64,000 nucleotides of DNA from Glaciozyma antarctica PI12 (Eukaryota; Basidiomycota; Microbotryomycetes; Kriegeriales; Camptobasidiaceae). The notes under the pieces are model-generated. The model was not told where the DNA came from. It saw only the letters and a list, made by a program, of their open reading frames with translations, and did no database searches. Shown in pieces: positions 23,046 to 34,844 of the stretch (position 1 is its first letter; every line of letters starts with the position of its first letter). A program made the translations under genes and the position numbers. The stretch lies in assembly GCA_002917775.1 (NCBI GenBank), contig KZ627156.1:790838-854837 (forward strand), read 5' to 3'.

Positions 23046-25615
23046 ATGCCAGGAGGCTACCAGTACGATGAGACAGGACAGGTGTGCAGCTCCTCCCAAC
23101 CGTCTCGTTGCCCCGCTGACTCTTCGCCCTCTTCGCCCAGTCGTACTTCTTCCTCCTCACCGTCCTTCTCCTCGTCCTCCTCCCCTTCACCTACGCGACG
23201 CTCAAAGGTGGCAAAGACCGCTCAGCAAGCCGCGTGCCGTACCCCTGCGCGGGCTGGAACACCAAGGCGCCAGAAGTACGGAAGGTGACGGGCAGCCGCA
23301 TCGGTGTCTCCAAGAAGTGAGCTGGGTTTGGACAGGGCGGAGGGACGGGGCAGCCGCTGATGGGCTTTGTTCGGCAACAGGCACATCTTGGTTGCGTTGG
23401 GATGGCTGCTGTTGGCGTTTGTGGTGCAGCGCGCGAGCACGATTGAGCGGGAGGGCTTGACCTACGACCCTTTCAAGATCCTGGGCATCTCTACGGTACG
23501 CGCTGGCTGAGAGCGGGGTTTGAGAATAAGGAGCTGACGTCTAGCTTCTCCAGAGTGCTACCGAGAAGGAGATCAAGAAGCACTACAGGAGGATGTCGCT
23601 CAAGTTGTGCGTTCATGCCGCTGGCGCGAGGAGGAGAGGAGGAGCTGACGCGTTGTGCTCGACTGTAGCCACCCCGACAAGCTTACGCTCGCGGAGAATC
23701 AGACCAAGGAGGAGGCCGACAACATCTTCGTCGAGCTCACGAAGGCGTACAAGTCGTGCCGTTCCCTGCTCCCTCCACCTCGGGAGCTCGAGCTAACGCG
23801 CCAATCGCAGTCTTACCGATGTGGACATCCGCCACAACTTTGAGATGTTTGGCCACCCCGATGGAAAGCAGGACTTCAGCCAGGGCATCGCCTTGCCTGC
23901 CTGGGTCGTCGAGTCGCACAACATCTGGTGGGTGATGGGAGCCTACGCGTTGTTGCTCGGCGTGCTGCTGCCCTACGTCGTCGTACGTCGTCTCCGCACG
24001 GGGAGGAAGCAGGAGTAACTAGCTGACGCATCTCCATCCTCAGGGTCAGTGGTGGTACGGCTCGCGCAAGCTCACCAAGGATGGCGTCCTCAACACGACA
24101 GCAGCAATCTACTTCCACGCCCTCAAGGAGGGGACAACCTTTCCAGTTCTACTCGACATCCTCGCTTCCTCGGACGAGTTCGTTACCGACCCTCCTCTCC
24201 TCAAGCTTCGCAAGGCGATCGGAAAGGCTGGCGTTGACGAGTACGCGCGTTTGGCTTCAGTCGTGAGGGAGGCGGACGGGAAGCAAGGAGGTTGGGAAGG
24301 ATTCTCGACCTGGGCGACGGGGAAGAAGCGCGCGAGGGTGTTGCTCGCTGCCCACATGCTGCGCGTTCCCATCAACGACGCGGCTCTCCTTCGTGGTGCG
24401 TCCGTTACCCTCCTCGCTTCTCCGCTCGTAGCTAATTAGTCGCTCTTCATGCTGCAGAGAAGCTCGCCACCATCACTCTCGCACTCCCTCTCGCCACCGG
24501 CCTCGCCTCCATCGCCCTCGCCCACAACTGGCTCTCGACGTACATCGCTATCCTCCACCTCCAGCAATTCGTCCTTCAAGCCGTCCACCCCACCTCCTCT
24601 CCCCTCCTCCAACTTCCTCACATCAACGACGAAGTCGTCAAGGCTGCTCGCAAGATCGGCGTCGAGACCATCGCTCAGTTCGGCAAGCTCAACTCGGGTG
24701 TAGTCGAGAGGCTCCTCGTCGGCTGGACGGAAAGCGACAAGAAGGAGACGTTCGAGGTCGCGAAGCACTGGCCCGTGACCGAGTTCATGGAGGCCAAGTT
24801 TCAAGGTTCGCTCGCTCATCTTGAGCCATGTGTTGACGAGCTGACTCTCGAATCGCAGTCGTGGGAGAGAAGACTGTCACGCCTGGTTCCATCGTCTCGC
24901 TCACCATCAAGCTTCGCATGACGCCTCCTGGACGCGTGGTTGAGGCGATTCCTGTCAAGGCTGTCGCTCCTGGGGACGAGAACATTGAGGGAGAGGAGAC
25001 GAGCATCGACGAGATTATCGGTCGACGGTCGAAGAGCGAGGACGGCGACGAGCCCACACCTCTTGCTCACGCTCCCTACTTCCCCAAGGTGCGCCGTTAC
25101 CGCTCACAGCGAGATCCGACCTACCTGACCTACTTCGCTCGCAGAACCGGAAACCCACCTGGTCGATCTTCGTTGGCGACCACAAGCTCAACCGCGTCTT
25201 CGTCGCGCCTCACAAGTTCACCGACATAGGCCCCAACGCCGTGCGCACGGTCAAGATTACCTTCCAGGCGCCTCCTGGCCCTGGTCTGTACACGTTCCAG
25301 GCGTACGTGATGAGCGACTCGTTCGTCGGGACCGATCTTCAGAAGGACATGCGGGTACGTTCTTCCTCTCCTCGAGTGGCTCTGGTGGGCTAACGTTTGC
25401 GTGCGCGTTACTAGATGAAGGTCGAGCCTCCTACGGCTGCTGCGGAGCTCGCCGACGACGACGACATCTCCGAGCCTGACGAGGATTCGATCGCTGGGCA
25501 GATGGCGATGCTCAAGGGTCAACCCGTGCGGCGCATTCGAGGCGAGAGTGAAGACGATGCTACGAGCGGAGACGATGCTACGAGCGGGACAGAAGGACTC
25601 TTCAGATTCAGATAG
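23046..25615 (+). CDS. SEC63: SEC63, J-domain subunit of the ER translocon
   Basis: ER membrane protein that recruits and stimulates the Hsp70 BiP/Kar2 at the Sec61 channel during post-translational import. Two membrane segments (SYFFLTVLLLVLLPFTYA and HILVALGWLLLAFVVQ) come first, then the J-domain (YDPFKILGIS..KKHYRRMSLKFHPDK) with the essential HPD, a third membrane segment (WWVMGAYALLLGVLLPYVV), and the Brl domain to the end (KNRKPTWSIFVGD, FQAPPGPGLYTFQAYVMSDS). The ATG is at 23046, with many short introns. The C-terminus carries an 18-bp duplicated unit (25553-25588, DDATSG twice) and stops at TAG 25613. One base out of frame, the same DNA encodes an Asp/Ser tail; see findings. Confidence 0.96.
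25553..25588 (+). repeat. 18-bp tandem duplication in the SEC63 3' end
   Basis: gacgatgctacgagcgg(a/g) occurs twice in a row (25553-25570, 25571-25588), differing only at the last base. It adds one DDATSG unit and does not itself change the frame. Confidence 0.95.
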
Positions 25616-25675
25616 CGATTGAAAGCAGCGTGTCGGAAGCAGTTGAGTTCGAGAATGCGAGCGAGAACTAGAGTG

Positions 25676-25755
25676 AAAGCGAACGCGCAGAGCGAGAGCG
25701 AGAACGAGAACGAGAGTGAGAGCGAGAGCAGGAGCGGGAGCGGGAGCGGGAATGG
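25676..25755 (+). repeat. Degenerate hexanucleotide repeat downstream of SEC63
   Basis: Units of gagagc, gagaac and gggagc run for about 75 bp in the short convergent interval between SEC63 and the zinc-cluster gene. It is probably in a 3' UTR. Confidence 0.8.
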
Positions 25756-25848
25756 CGACAGAGGAAGACTGATGATGACTACTGCTAGACAAGGGCGATA
25801 CAGGGGCTACTAAAGCAAGAGAGGGGAGCCAACATGGGGATCAGGCAT

Positions 25849-28800
25849 CTAATAGCCGTGCGAAGGGTACTGAGATGGACCCGCGTAGTACGCGGCGGGA
25901 GAGGGGGGAAGGTGGTCGGGGCCGGGGTTGTAATGGAGGGAGGAGCTGTCGCAGTTCGTAGGGTAGGGGAGCTGGGGTGAAAGGTTCCCGCGCCAGGGTT
26001 CGTCGGTGGGAGGTAGTTGCTGAGGGTGGAACGAATGTGAGTCGTGCCGCTGAATGGCTTCGTTCGAGGGCGAGTATTGGTAGGAGGATAGCGAGGAATA
26101 GTGGTGCTGGTCGTGGTCGAAATTCTGGTACTGGTAGTGACCGGAAAGTGGACGCTGATCGCGAGGACTTTGAGAGGACGAGGCGGCAGCTCGCGCTTGC
26201 TCGACCTGGGCTGCGAGTTCGTCGAGTGCGAGCTGCGCGTCGATGATGGGACGCTGGAAGTTGGGCCAGATCCAGCCGAGAAGCTTGAGCAGGTCGATGG
26301 CCCTGCATAAACCGGGTTAGCGTAGGAGAATCGTTCGGAGGGGGCGAGACGACGACGCACCACGACACTTCTTCCTGCTTTGCTGAAAGGGTCCAGCTTC
26401 GAGGACCTCCCTGTTCCCAAACAGGCGTCGCGAGCATGTGAGACAGCTGGCAGAGCAACGAGTCAGCTCTCAGCTCTGCGAAGAAGGCTTGCACGACGCC
26501 TCACGTAGACCGGAAGATTCTCGCATGTCATTGATGCGGCCGCCACCAGACTAGTTCCGTAGGATCGCTGCATTGAGCGTCAGTGCGTGAAGAACGAGAA
26601 ATAGAAACGAATCCCACTCACAGCAAGCTTGACCAACTCTCGCAAGGCTTCGAGGAACCGCTCGTCCGATTCGAGCTTCAGAAGCTTGAGACTTTCGATG
26701 TAGAGCTGGTACGCGGCGTCCTGGGGCGTAGACGAGCAATGCTCTGTCTCGAGGCGACGAACAATGCTGCGATGGATTACGTGGCTGAGCTGAACTCGCA
26801 TCGCCGTGAGGTCGCGGAACCTGTCAAGGAAGCGCGGTCAGAGATGGGCTCGCTGGCGGCCGAGTCGTAGAAGCGCACCAGACGTCGGCCTTGAGATCTT
26901 GAGTCCAAGTCGCCTTCTGAATCGAGTCGTGGAATATAGCGATGTAGCGTGCCGAGACGTCCAGCTCGGCCCAAATCTCGCGGACGGCGGCGATGTTGAG
27001 GCGTTGTCGGCGAGGAAGGGCTTCAAAAGTGCGTGTCAGTGATCGTGTAGCGCGCTCCGAGGGATAGGAACTCACGACCAGCGACGCGAGCGGTAAAGCT
27101 TCTAACGAGAGTCGTGATGTTGCGGAACAGCGCGACGACTCCCAAGCCCGTGAGGATGCGAGGATCATGCGACGTGACGTAGGCCATAACGTCCTTCGTT
27201 ACGGGGTTCGCAAGCAGGCCACAAAGTACCGCAAGGTCGTCCTCCGAGCTACGAGGAGAGGAAGTGTCAGCAGCCTTCGATTGATTGAGCGAGAAGCGAA
27301 CGCACAGGCACGTAGCGCGACCGGCGAAAGCAGAAGAGAGCGCGTCGCGAGTGTAGGCCATCCAGAACAAATTACCTCCGGATGCACGATCCTGTGCGCT
27401 AATCTCCTCCGTCGGTTCGTCCGAGAGCCCGTCGTTGACAGCGCGGAGGTGCTCCGTCGCTGCGACCATCAAATGTCGCCCATTTCTCCGATGCTCGTCG
27501 CCCCCTGGCACCTCGATCGTCAGCATGGCTTCCCAACATTCCTGTGACTCAAACTCACAAGTCATGAGGAACTCGAGGAGAATCAACGCCGTAGCCGCCG
27601 CACCGCTCGGCCTCCTCAACAACCCTCGTGTGTCCATCATCTGCAGTGCGCGATCCGCCATCGCCCTCGCAAAATTATCTCTTGCGTTCCCGCAGTCGCT
27701 GAAATCTCGTCCTGGCTGCTTGTAGACGTCGGAGAGCGAAGGCGCGGCTGTGCCGATGATCAAACTGTTATCGGAGAAGCGTGCCGCCCAAGCCTAGCGT
27801 AACTATAATCAGCCCCATGCAAGAGAGTGGGAGGAAGTCACACACCTGAACCGTCATCGACAAGCATTCCCCAGTCGGCGACATCTTCTCCGAACTTTGA
27901 CCAGCGACATCCCACGACTTTTTAAAGCCGTCCCAGTCTAGGATCGGGCACTGCGAATGCACCAGTACACCGTACGCTTCGACGAGATCTAGAGCAAGCG
28001 ATCAGCTCCCTCCTCCCGCAGGATGGCGACAACTTACGTCCAGAAATCGCACGAGCGAGCTCGCCGTTGATGAAGCGGGCTTCGGCAGCTCGAATGACCT
28101 GAGTGCTCTCGTTCGCCTTTCCGAAAGCAGCTTCGATCGGGGAAGGTTCCGGCGAGTCGTAGATCGAGTTCGAAGAAGGACCTCCGTCGCCGTAAAGGAT
28201 TCTGGAGACACAAGTCGACGATCAGCACCTCTCCTGCTCGCTCCCCCGTTTCGTCTCGCGACGTACTTCGCTTGCTGGATAAGCTTTCCACTCCGCACCA
28301 CCTTCGGCTTCGTCCTAACGTAGGAATCCGTACACCTTCCCCGGACAAGCAAGTTAGCTCAAGGCCCGCGCCTCCCCCCACATCTGGCTCAGACGCACCG
28401 GATACTCTTCTTCACGCACTCGCTGCAATCCCCTCCTCCTACGTCGGCCTTGTTGCACTTGACCTGCAGGCGCAACGCGTTAGCTCCCCCGCACCGTCCG
28501 TCTCCAGCTGCTGCTCACCCTCCGCAAGCGACATCCATCGCACGCACTGCACGCACATGAGACCCATCAGCATCCTCCTCCAGCTCCACCTATTCCTATC
28601 GCCCAAAGAGACTCACACCAACTGCACAGAGCAAGCAAGAGGTTAGCGAGATCTGAAGCAAGCTCCGGAGTGCAGTCACCGGGACGCGAACCGAGGGCCA
28701 GCGCACTCTCCTGCTCAGCGGCCAGCAGCCGGGCCCGATAGGGAAGGAAGCTTACCTGTTTCCGCTTGCGCTTCGGGTTGCCATCCTTGTCGAGCTTGAC

Positions 28801-28875
28801 ACCGTTCCCGGCGGCTCTTGAGGAAGGAGGAGCTGAGCCGGAGGATTCCCCTGGGGAGTAGGATCCCGCTTCCAT
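25849..28875 (-). CDS. Zn2Cys6 transcription factor with fungal regulatory domain
   Basis: Fungal binuclear zinc-cluster regulator. The cluster is ACDGCRLRR-VKCNKADVGGGDCSEC-VKKSIRC, with the spacing Cx2Cx6Cx9Cx2Cx6C, preceded by a basic KRKRKQ. A middle homology (fungal_trans) region follows, with LVHSQCPILDWDGFKKSWD, LLEFLMTCEFESQECWEAML and NLFWMAYTRDALSSAF. The tail is rich in Gln, His and Tyr and ends PAAYYAGPSQYPSHGY. The start is the ATG at 28875; a GTG further up was rejected. The cluster is assembled from tiny exons, including one of 5 nt (28617-28621), and the region has many introns. Target genes cannot be read from the sequence. Confidence 0.9.
28617..28621 (-). other. 5-nt microexon before the zinc cluster
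   Basis: The exon ttggt lies between introns 28622-28755 (gtaagc...ctaac...gtgcag) and 28547-28616 (gtgagt...gctgatg...gtgcag). Only with it does the frame run from KRKRKQ through Leu-Val into ACDGC. Skipping it destroys the zinc cluster. Confidence 0.75.
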
Positions 28876-29187
28876 GAGGGGCGTGAAGGCTTGACCCAGA
28901 CGGAGAGGAGCGTAAGGCGTTGAGTGGAGAGTAACAGCGCTCCTGCGGTTGAGGGAAGAGACAAGCACTCTCCTCGGCAGCAGGCGCTAATTCGCTGATC
29001 TCGTTGGCCTCATTAAGGAGATCTAAATGCTCGAACTATGCTTGTAGGCGCTGCGATGCCAGGTGAATACAGAATACATCGATTCGTTGCTCATGCGAGG
29101 TTTTGGGGAGTACAGCAAAGGAGGGGGAAGCTACAGGGGAGGGGTAAAACAAGCGATTCCGTTCTTGCGAGATCCAGCATCTCCAGT
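28876..29187. other. Upstream region of the zinc-cluster gene
   Basis: About 310 bp between the zinc-cluster start and the stop of the PH-like gene, both on the minus strand. Nothing specific was recognised. Confidence 0.5.
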
Positions 29188-31206
29188 CTACGTATCCGTG
29201 GAGGCGACTCTATGCCGTCCATCAGCGTCGCCTTCCAGGATCGCGTCCTCGCCCAGCGTCCTCCCGAACGAAGACCGTCGACCTTTCGGAGTCTCCGGCG
29301 ACGACGACGGTGCCGCTTCTCGACGAGGATTGGCGAGCTCGTCGAGCGAAGCGCGACCTGCGCGCGTCGAAGGGCTGGAGGCCGTCGAAGGGGGTTTGTC
29401 GAGACTGGATTTGGCGAGACTCCGGTTCGCGGCGAGGGACGAGAGGTTTTGACGCGACATGTTGCGGGGAGGAGGGGAGAGACCTGCGCGGAGAGGTGCG
29501 AAGTGTAGGTCTCGATGGGCGCCGCGCGACCGCTGCTCGACTTCGGCCCGCATTTGCGAGATGAGATGCGCGGGTTTGACGATGTGCTCGATGATCGGTC
29601 CTTCCGGCGTCGAGAGAGAAGCCGCTCGTCGTTCCGACGTCCCTCTTTGCGAGCCTCCTCGCCTTGCTGGAGTGGAAGCCGCGTCGCTCGCTCGAGAGTC
29701 CTCGGCGCTACGGTACGTGCTACGACTCGACGCGCTCGCGCCGTCGCTGCCGCTTCTCTTTGCATGCCCCTTCGATTCTTTCGAGGGTTGAGTTCCTACC
29801 CGACAGCCTCGCGAGGAGGAAAAGGAGGAGCGTGGGGGTAGAGGCGAAGCGAGGTCGAGTGCGAAGGGGAATTGAGGGGTGTGGACGTCGCTGGAGCATA
29901 CGCTGGTCGAGTGCGATTCGCTGAGGAGAGAGTCGGTGAGAGAGAGGGAGCTTGATGATCGCGTCCCTTGCGAGTAGAGAGGACCGGAGATTCGTCGCGT
30001 GGACGAGGAGGGAGTCAAAGGTCGGTCGCTCCCTTTCGAGCTCTTCCTTCCCAGGAATCCCAGCAGTCCTCCCTTGCTCGAGCCTTCGCCAGGCCCGAAA
30101 TCGCTGTCGAGCGAAGGTCTGCTCCCATCCGATCGACTGCGCTCCATCGACGTCGAATGCCCTCCTCCCGACGAGCTCAGCGACGAGAGCGACCGCTTTG
30201 ACTTGACGTGAGGCAAGCTCGTCGAAGCCGAACGCGAGATTCTCATCGCACTCGTCGTACCCGACGATCGGACCGCCTGAAGCCACGCCGGGACAGTCGA
30301 CCTCGAGGAGGAAGTCGCCAAGTCGTCTCCTTCGCGCGGTGGGCTCGAAGCCAGCGCTTGCAAATTGACGTAGCTTCGAGGGCTTGGAGGAGGTCGATCG
30401 AGGAAAGACGGTCGTCTGCCCGAGTTAAAGTTAGGAGGGACTGCGATGGGTGCGATGGGTGCGATTTGGCGTGCGAGGGGGCAGCGGGAGGCGATTCGAA
30501 GGGGTTCGGAAGTGGCGGAAAAGCTGGGGAGAGAGGCGGAGGACGACATGCCGCGTTTGGGAGTCGGAGGAGGTGGTGGGAGGGAGATTCGGAGGGATGC
30601 GAGGGCGGAGTTGAGGCCGTGAATCCACCGGTCCGCTTCGACTGCGTGCATGACGAGAGGTTCGACGAGCTCGATAGGCGCTCTCGTAGCAGCCGGCGCT
30701 CCTCCGAATATGCTTGAGGTCGTCGAGATGCTCTTGATCCGCTTTCGCAGAGCGAACTTGTCGGCGAAGCGCGGCCTCGCTCCACCCTCTTTCTCGCCGC
30801 CTGACGACTCCTTAATCGATGCCAAGCTCGGCGTCGACATCTTTCTCAGCAGAACGTTCCCATTCCCCTTCTCTCCTAGCTCGAGCTCCTCCTCCTCCTG
30901 CGCCAGCTCGAAGCCCAACACTCCTCTACCGTCGGAGCTCCTTCTCCGCGCCACCGTCCACCCCCGCTCGTCCATTTTCAGCCGCGCAACCTCCGCACCG
31001 TCCTGTTCCTTTCCTTCGAGATCGAGGAAGGGATCTCCGCGATAGAGATGAAGTGTCGTCCCGCAGAGGAGGACGTAGAAAGTACCGGAGGGAGGCGGGA
31101 GGAGCGAGGAACGACGGTTCGAATGCGAAGGTCGAGGGCAGTCGGGGGAGCCGATGAACGTTATTGGCCCTCGGTAGGATATGGTGGGAGAGGTCGGCGA
31201 GGACAT
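29188..31206 (-). CDS. Ser-rich protein with N-terminal PH-like domain
   Basis: A single open exon of 672 residues. The first 220 or so look like a split PH fold: SYRGPITFIGSPD at the start, FYVLLCGTTLHLYRGDPF as beta strands, and the closing helix with the invariant Trp (LVMHAVEADRWIHGLNSALASL). The rest is Ser/Arg/Pro-rich and probably disordered, with many possible phosphorylation sites. Such proteins often bind phosphoinositides or act at the cell cortex, but no function is shown here. The ATG at 31206 (MSSPTSPTISY) is preferred because the frame upstream resembles a leader. The PH assignment is by eye and moderate. Confidence 0.75.
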   Translation of the reverse strand: MSSPTSPTISYRGPITFIGSPDCPRPSHSNRRSSLLPPPSGTFYVLLCGTTLHLYRGDPFLDLEGKEQDGAEVARLKMDERGWTVARRRSSDGRGVLGFELAQEEEELELGEKGNGNVLLRKMSTPSLASIKESSGGEKEGGARPRFADKFALRKRIKSISTTSSIFGGAPAATRAPIELVEPLVMHAVEADRWIHGLNSALASLRISLPPPPPTPKRGMSSSASLPSFSATSEPLRIASRCPLARQIAPIAPIAVPPNFNSGRRPSFLDRPPPSPRSYVNLQALASSPPREGDDLATSSSRSTVPAWLQAVRSSGTTSAMRISRSASTSLPHVKSKRSLSSLSSSGGGHSTSMERSRSDGSRPSLDSDFGPGEGSSKGGLLGFLGRKSSKGSDRPLTPSSSTRRISGPLYSQGTRSSSSLSLTDSLLSESHSTSVCSSDVHTPQFPFALDLASPLPPRSSFSSSRGCRVGTQPSKESKGHAKRSGSDGASASSRSTYRSAEDSRASDAASTPARRGGSQRGTSERRAASLSTPEGPIIEHIVKPAHLISQMRAEVEQRSRGAHRDLHFAPLRAGLSPPPRNMSRQNLSSLAANRSLAKSSLDKPPSTASSPSTRAGRASLDELANPRREAAPSSSPETPKGRRSSFGRTLGEDAILEGDADGRHRVASTDT

Positions 31207-32012
31207 GGTGAGATGAGGTCGGAGATCTGGACATGGTTGGGCGTCAGCACCACAGTTCCTCTCCCCTCCCTGCTTATAACGGACGCACCAGACGTTGATA
31301 ACACAGTAGTCAAGAACAAAACCCGTCCGCCAGATCTGAAGGCTCGAAGCGCTGAGGTGGGTCGCCGGTTGCTTCGTCGCGTACAACAAACAGTGTCGAG
31401 CTCGAGGTGGAAGTCGGGGGCGGAGGAAGAGGTGCTAGCGTATGGGGGATGGGGCGCTCAGTTCAGTGGTAGAGCTGGAGCTGGAGCTGAAGGACTGAAC
31501 GACTGCGACTGGTAACAGAGTTCAGCGAGGTGGACAAAGGGCGAAGAGAGAGCTGACCTTGGTGCTTGCTGCTGACCCCTCCGCTGCGAGTGCACTGCCA
31601 CCGGAGGACGACCGGGGAAGTGTCCCTTGAGAAGAGGAGACTCCTGGAGAGCGTGCCGCAGGTCGAAAAGGAGGGAGAGCTCCTGGAGAGAAGGACGAGT
31701 CGAGCACGCGTTTGAAGGCGGCGTAAGGCGGTGCCGAGGTGGCCGTATCGCGACGGATGTATGGAAAAGCTGACAGCAGCTCTGGCTGAGAACCCCCGAG
31801 CGGGGTGAAGAGAAGAGAGGAAGAGAACTCGGCGACGGCTCCGACCTCGACGGCGCCAGCGCGTGACGGCGGCGCTGAACTTCTTCCTCTTAGCTCTTAG
31901 CTAGCTCTCCCGAGGGATGATCTTAGTATATCCCAGCTTGGCCCAGGTCTGGGTCTCTCTCGCGAGTCGCAAGGTGAGAGGGCAATGTGAATCCTCGCAT
32001 TCCTTCCCGCAG
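31207..32012. other. 806-bp intergenic region
   Basis: This lies between the PH-like gene start and the stop of the second zinc-cluster gene. It contains short Ser/Pro frames on the minus strand (for example 31522-31707) with a good donor-like gtcagc near 31555, so an upstream non-coding exon or leader intron of the PH-like gene is possible. No coding gene is supported. Confidence 0.45.
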
Positions 32013-34602
32013 CTACGCCGACAAAAGCTCCGCAAAGGTATCGGCGGGGAGAGACTGCTCCCAGCTCCAGAAGTCGGGCTGCTGCAGCACTGTGCGTCGT
32101 GAAGAGCAAACGTGAGTGAGAGGACAGGCACGAGCAGCAGAGGAAACAACGCACCACTGCTGATAGCCAGCTCCATCTCGGGATCGAAAAGCAAGTCATC
32201 TCCGAACGACGACGAATCTGCGAAGCCGAATCCATCAGCTCGCAGCTCGCGAAACCACCCACGACGAAGACTCACCCAACCCCGCGCTCGGGAGCTCGAC
32301 GTGAACCAGCGACTCGGGCGAAAGCTGAGCCTCGAGATGAGCGAGAGCTCCGACGAGAGCGCGGTGGTACTGCTTGACGGGCGCTTCGCTCAAGAGGTGG
32401 GCCGTGCGATGAACGGTGGCGAGAGCGGTGGGGACGTCGACTGCACCCTTGATCATCTTGATCATGCTTGAGGACTAAGAGGCCGGCGGACTGGGCGAAG
32501 CAGGGCTTCAGCGACGCGAGCGAACGAGAGGGCGAAAGGTACTCACAGATATCGAGATCAGGGTGAATTCCGTGCTGTGGCGCAGTCGCTCGATCCCGTA
32601 GGTTTCTGCGACGCGTTGGACTGCCAGCGCAGCTGAGATGGACGCGACGATTCCCGGCATCTGAGCTGGGCTGATTTCTTCGCTGCTCGTGATATCGCGA
32701 AGTCCCAGCGTAAAGATGTAGAAACGACCGACCTGCGCGCGATCAGTGAGAATTCCGTGATGCGAGCAAGTCGATAATCGCGCGACTTACGTGGAGCTGC
32801 ATGTCAAACGAGGCCGTCATGTAGGATCCGGTCGAGTCCTCCTGAAGACCTGCTCGAGCGTGATCAGTTTACAAGACGCCTGCGTGCAGAACTCAAACTC
32901 ACGAGCCCAGTTCGTCCACGTAGCGATCCACGCCTTGAGATTCTCCTCGGCCTGGTTGATGATGCTGACCGTCTCGGTAGGCGAGTGCTTCTCGATCTTG
33001 AGGAACGCGTCCTGGACGCCATCTGCGAGAGAAAAGGGGGGTTAGGGGGAACGTTCGACGATGTGAAGAGTGAAAGACGGACCTAGGATGGCGAGCATCT
33101 CGGACTGGCCGATTATGCGCGCGTCGACGGGCCGAAGCGCTTCGAACTGGAGGACTCTGCCTCGCGCTGTTGATGTTGAAATCGATGCTGACCATCGAGC
33201 GACGTCCAGTTGCTACGCTGAGCCTAGGGTTTCATCCGTGAGCTCGGAACCGACTCCTGCGGAACGAACAGAGCTCACCAAATCTCCTGACAGTACAAAC
33301 TGAGCCACGTTCGCACGGACGGCATGTACGCCTCGAATGCCTGCTTCGCCTGCTGCATCGGCAGCGCCAGCGCACCGATAAGCTTCTTCAGCGACCCGGG
33401 TAGCTCGAGCTGCAACGCCAGAGAGACCGAGTGGCCTGGCGGAGCGCCTCGACTCATCCAGGCGTTGTAGAGCAGGCTGCCTTTGAGGTCGGCGAGCTTG
33501 GGAGTTTCGGTGGAGTAGAGAGTGTTGCGCATGTGTGTGAGAGCTTGTTGTTCTGCGAAATGGGCGAAGGCGGGGTTGTCGTGGAAGCGGGAGGAGACGG
33601 CGAGGAGGCAGAAAAGGAGGAGGGGAGATCGCTGGCGGAGTTGATCGAAGGTGTCGGTCGTGGGAGAGATATAGGGTGCCCAAGGAGCGCAGCAAGCCCA
33701 AAAACTGCGAGAAGGACAGTCAGCGCGAGGGCAGATGTGAGCGACGAAACCACGCACGTATCGAATGCGGCGCGAGCAAGTTGGTCGATTGCCGGATCCT
33801 CCATAGATATGACTTGATCGTCTGCAGCAGTAAAGTTAGCGATGGTAGCGGAGGCTTTGACGGAGGACACGCACTGCTGCCGCTCGAGAAAGGCGAAGGA
33901 GGTCCCGCCAGCAGACTCGTGGGGTTGGATGAGCGCATTGGAACTGCCGAATCCAGCGCCCGAAGGTGCGACGAGTGGACGTCGGACGTTCGCTTGATGG
34001 CCGCCAGTTCGGCCTCCAAGTTGGCGAGACGGCGCTCGAGGGAGTAGGGAGAAGCAGGTTGGCCGCTGCGTCAACAACAATCAGCTTCCCGCTTGAGAAT
34101 GTACGAGGGAAGCACGTACAGCAGCATTGGCGACGACATTCCACTCGGAGAGCCTTCCGTTGTGCCAGCAGCAGCGTCTGGAGCCCTAGGTGTTACTCCT
34201 CCCACAAAGACGCACTCGACGCCGCTTTCCCTACAGCGTCGGCACGGCCACGAGTCAGGCCCATCGCATCGTGCCTGCAATCAAGCCGCGTTAGCTTGGC
34301 TCCTGCTCCTCCCTCTGCTGTCCCTGCCGCCCCTTTTCTCGCTCCCATCCAGATTTCTGCCTAGATGCTGCTACATCCCCGAGTTCGCGCCCGGAACGTT
34401 GCTCACCTTGCTCTTCCTACAGTATTCGCAAGCACGCGCCGAGCGCCGAATCGCCCTGGTTGAATTCAGCAAAGGTGCAGGAAGGCAAGAGGAAGGAAGC
34501 TCACCGTTGGTGTCCTGGAAGGAGGTTTGGAACGTAGGGGTTCTTGGAGGTGCTGGTTGAAGCGAGCGCGCTCGTTGAAGCAGCTGAAGGGTCGGCAGGC
34601 AT
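32013..34602 (-). CDS. Second Zn2Cys6 transcription factor
   Basis: Zinc-cluster regulator with the motif ACEYCRKSKARCDGPDSWPC-RRC-RESGVEC (Cx2Cx6Cx7Cx2Cx6C) near residue 40, split by a long intron after KSK. A coiled-coil-like heptad region (SLERRLANLEAELAAIK) follows, then the fungal regulatory domain (QLRQRSPLLLFCLLAVSSRF, AWMSRGAPPGHSVSLALQLEL, SLYCQEIWVSTATGR, TFTLGLRDI). The C-terminus LLFDPEMELAISSVLQQPDFWSWEQSLPADTF is typical of priB/war1-like factors. The start is the ATG at 34602 (MPADPSAAS) and the stop is at 32013. It has about ten short introns. Its targets are unknown; it lies next to the branched-chain aminotransferase on the same strand. Confidence 0.9.
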
Positions 34603-34844
34603 TAGGTACTGGAGGGTGTCGAACGTCGATGGAAGAGAGAGAAAAAGAGAGTCGACGGCAAGCCTGGAGAGAAGAGAGACCACGAGGCGCGAAAAGACTC
34701 CTATGTACTGTCCTTTCTCTCTCCCTTAAAAGGTCTTGTATTTGAACTGCTCAGCTTTTGCTGCCTGTGTATTAATCGGTCGTACAGATATGTCGCAGAA
34801 AATCTAAGAGCGCAGTACTGAATTGGAGTCCCCCTCCTCCTCCC

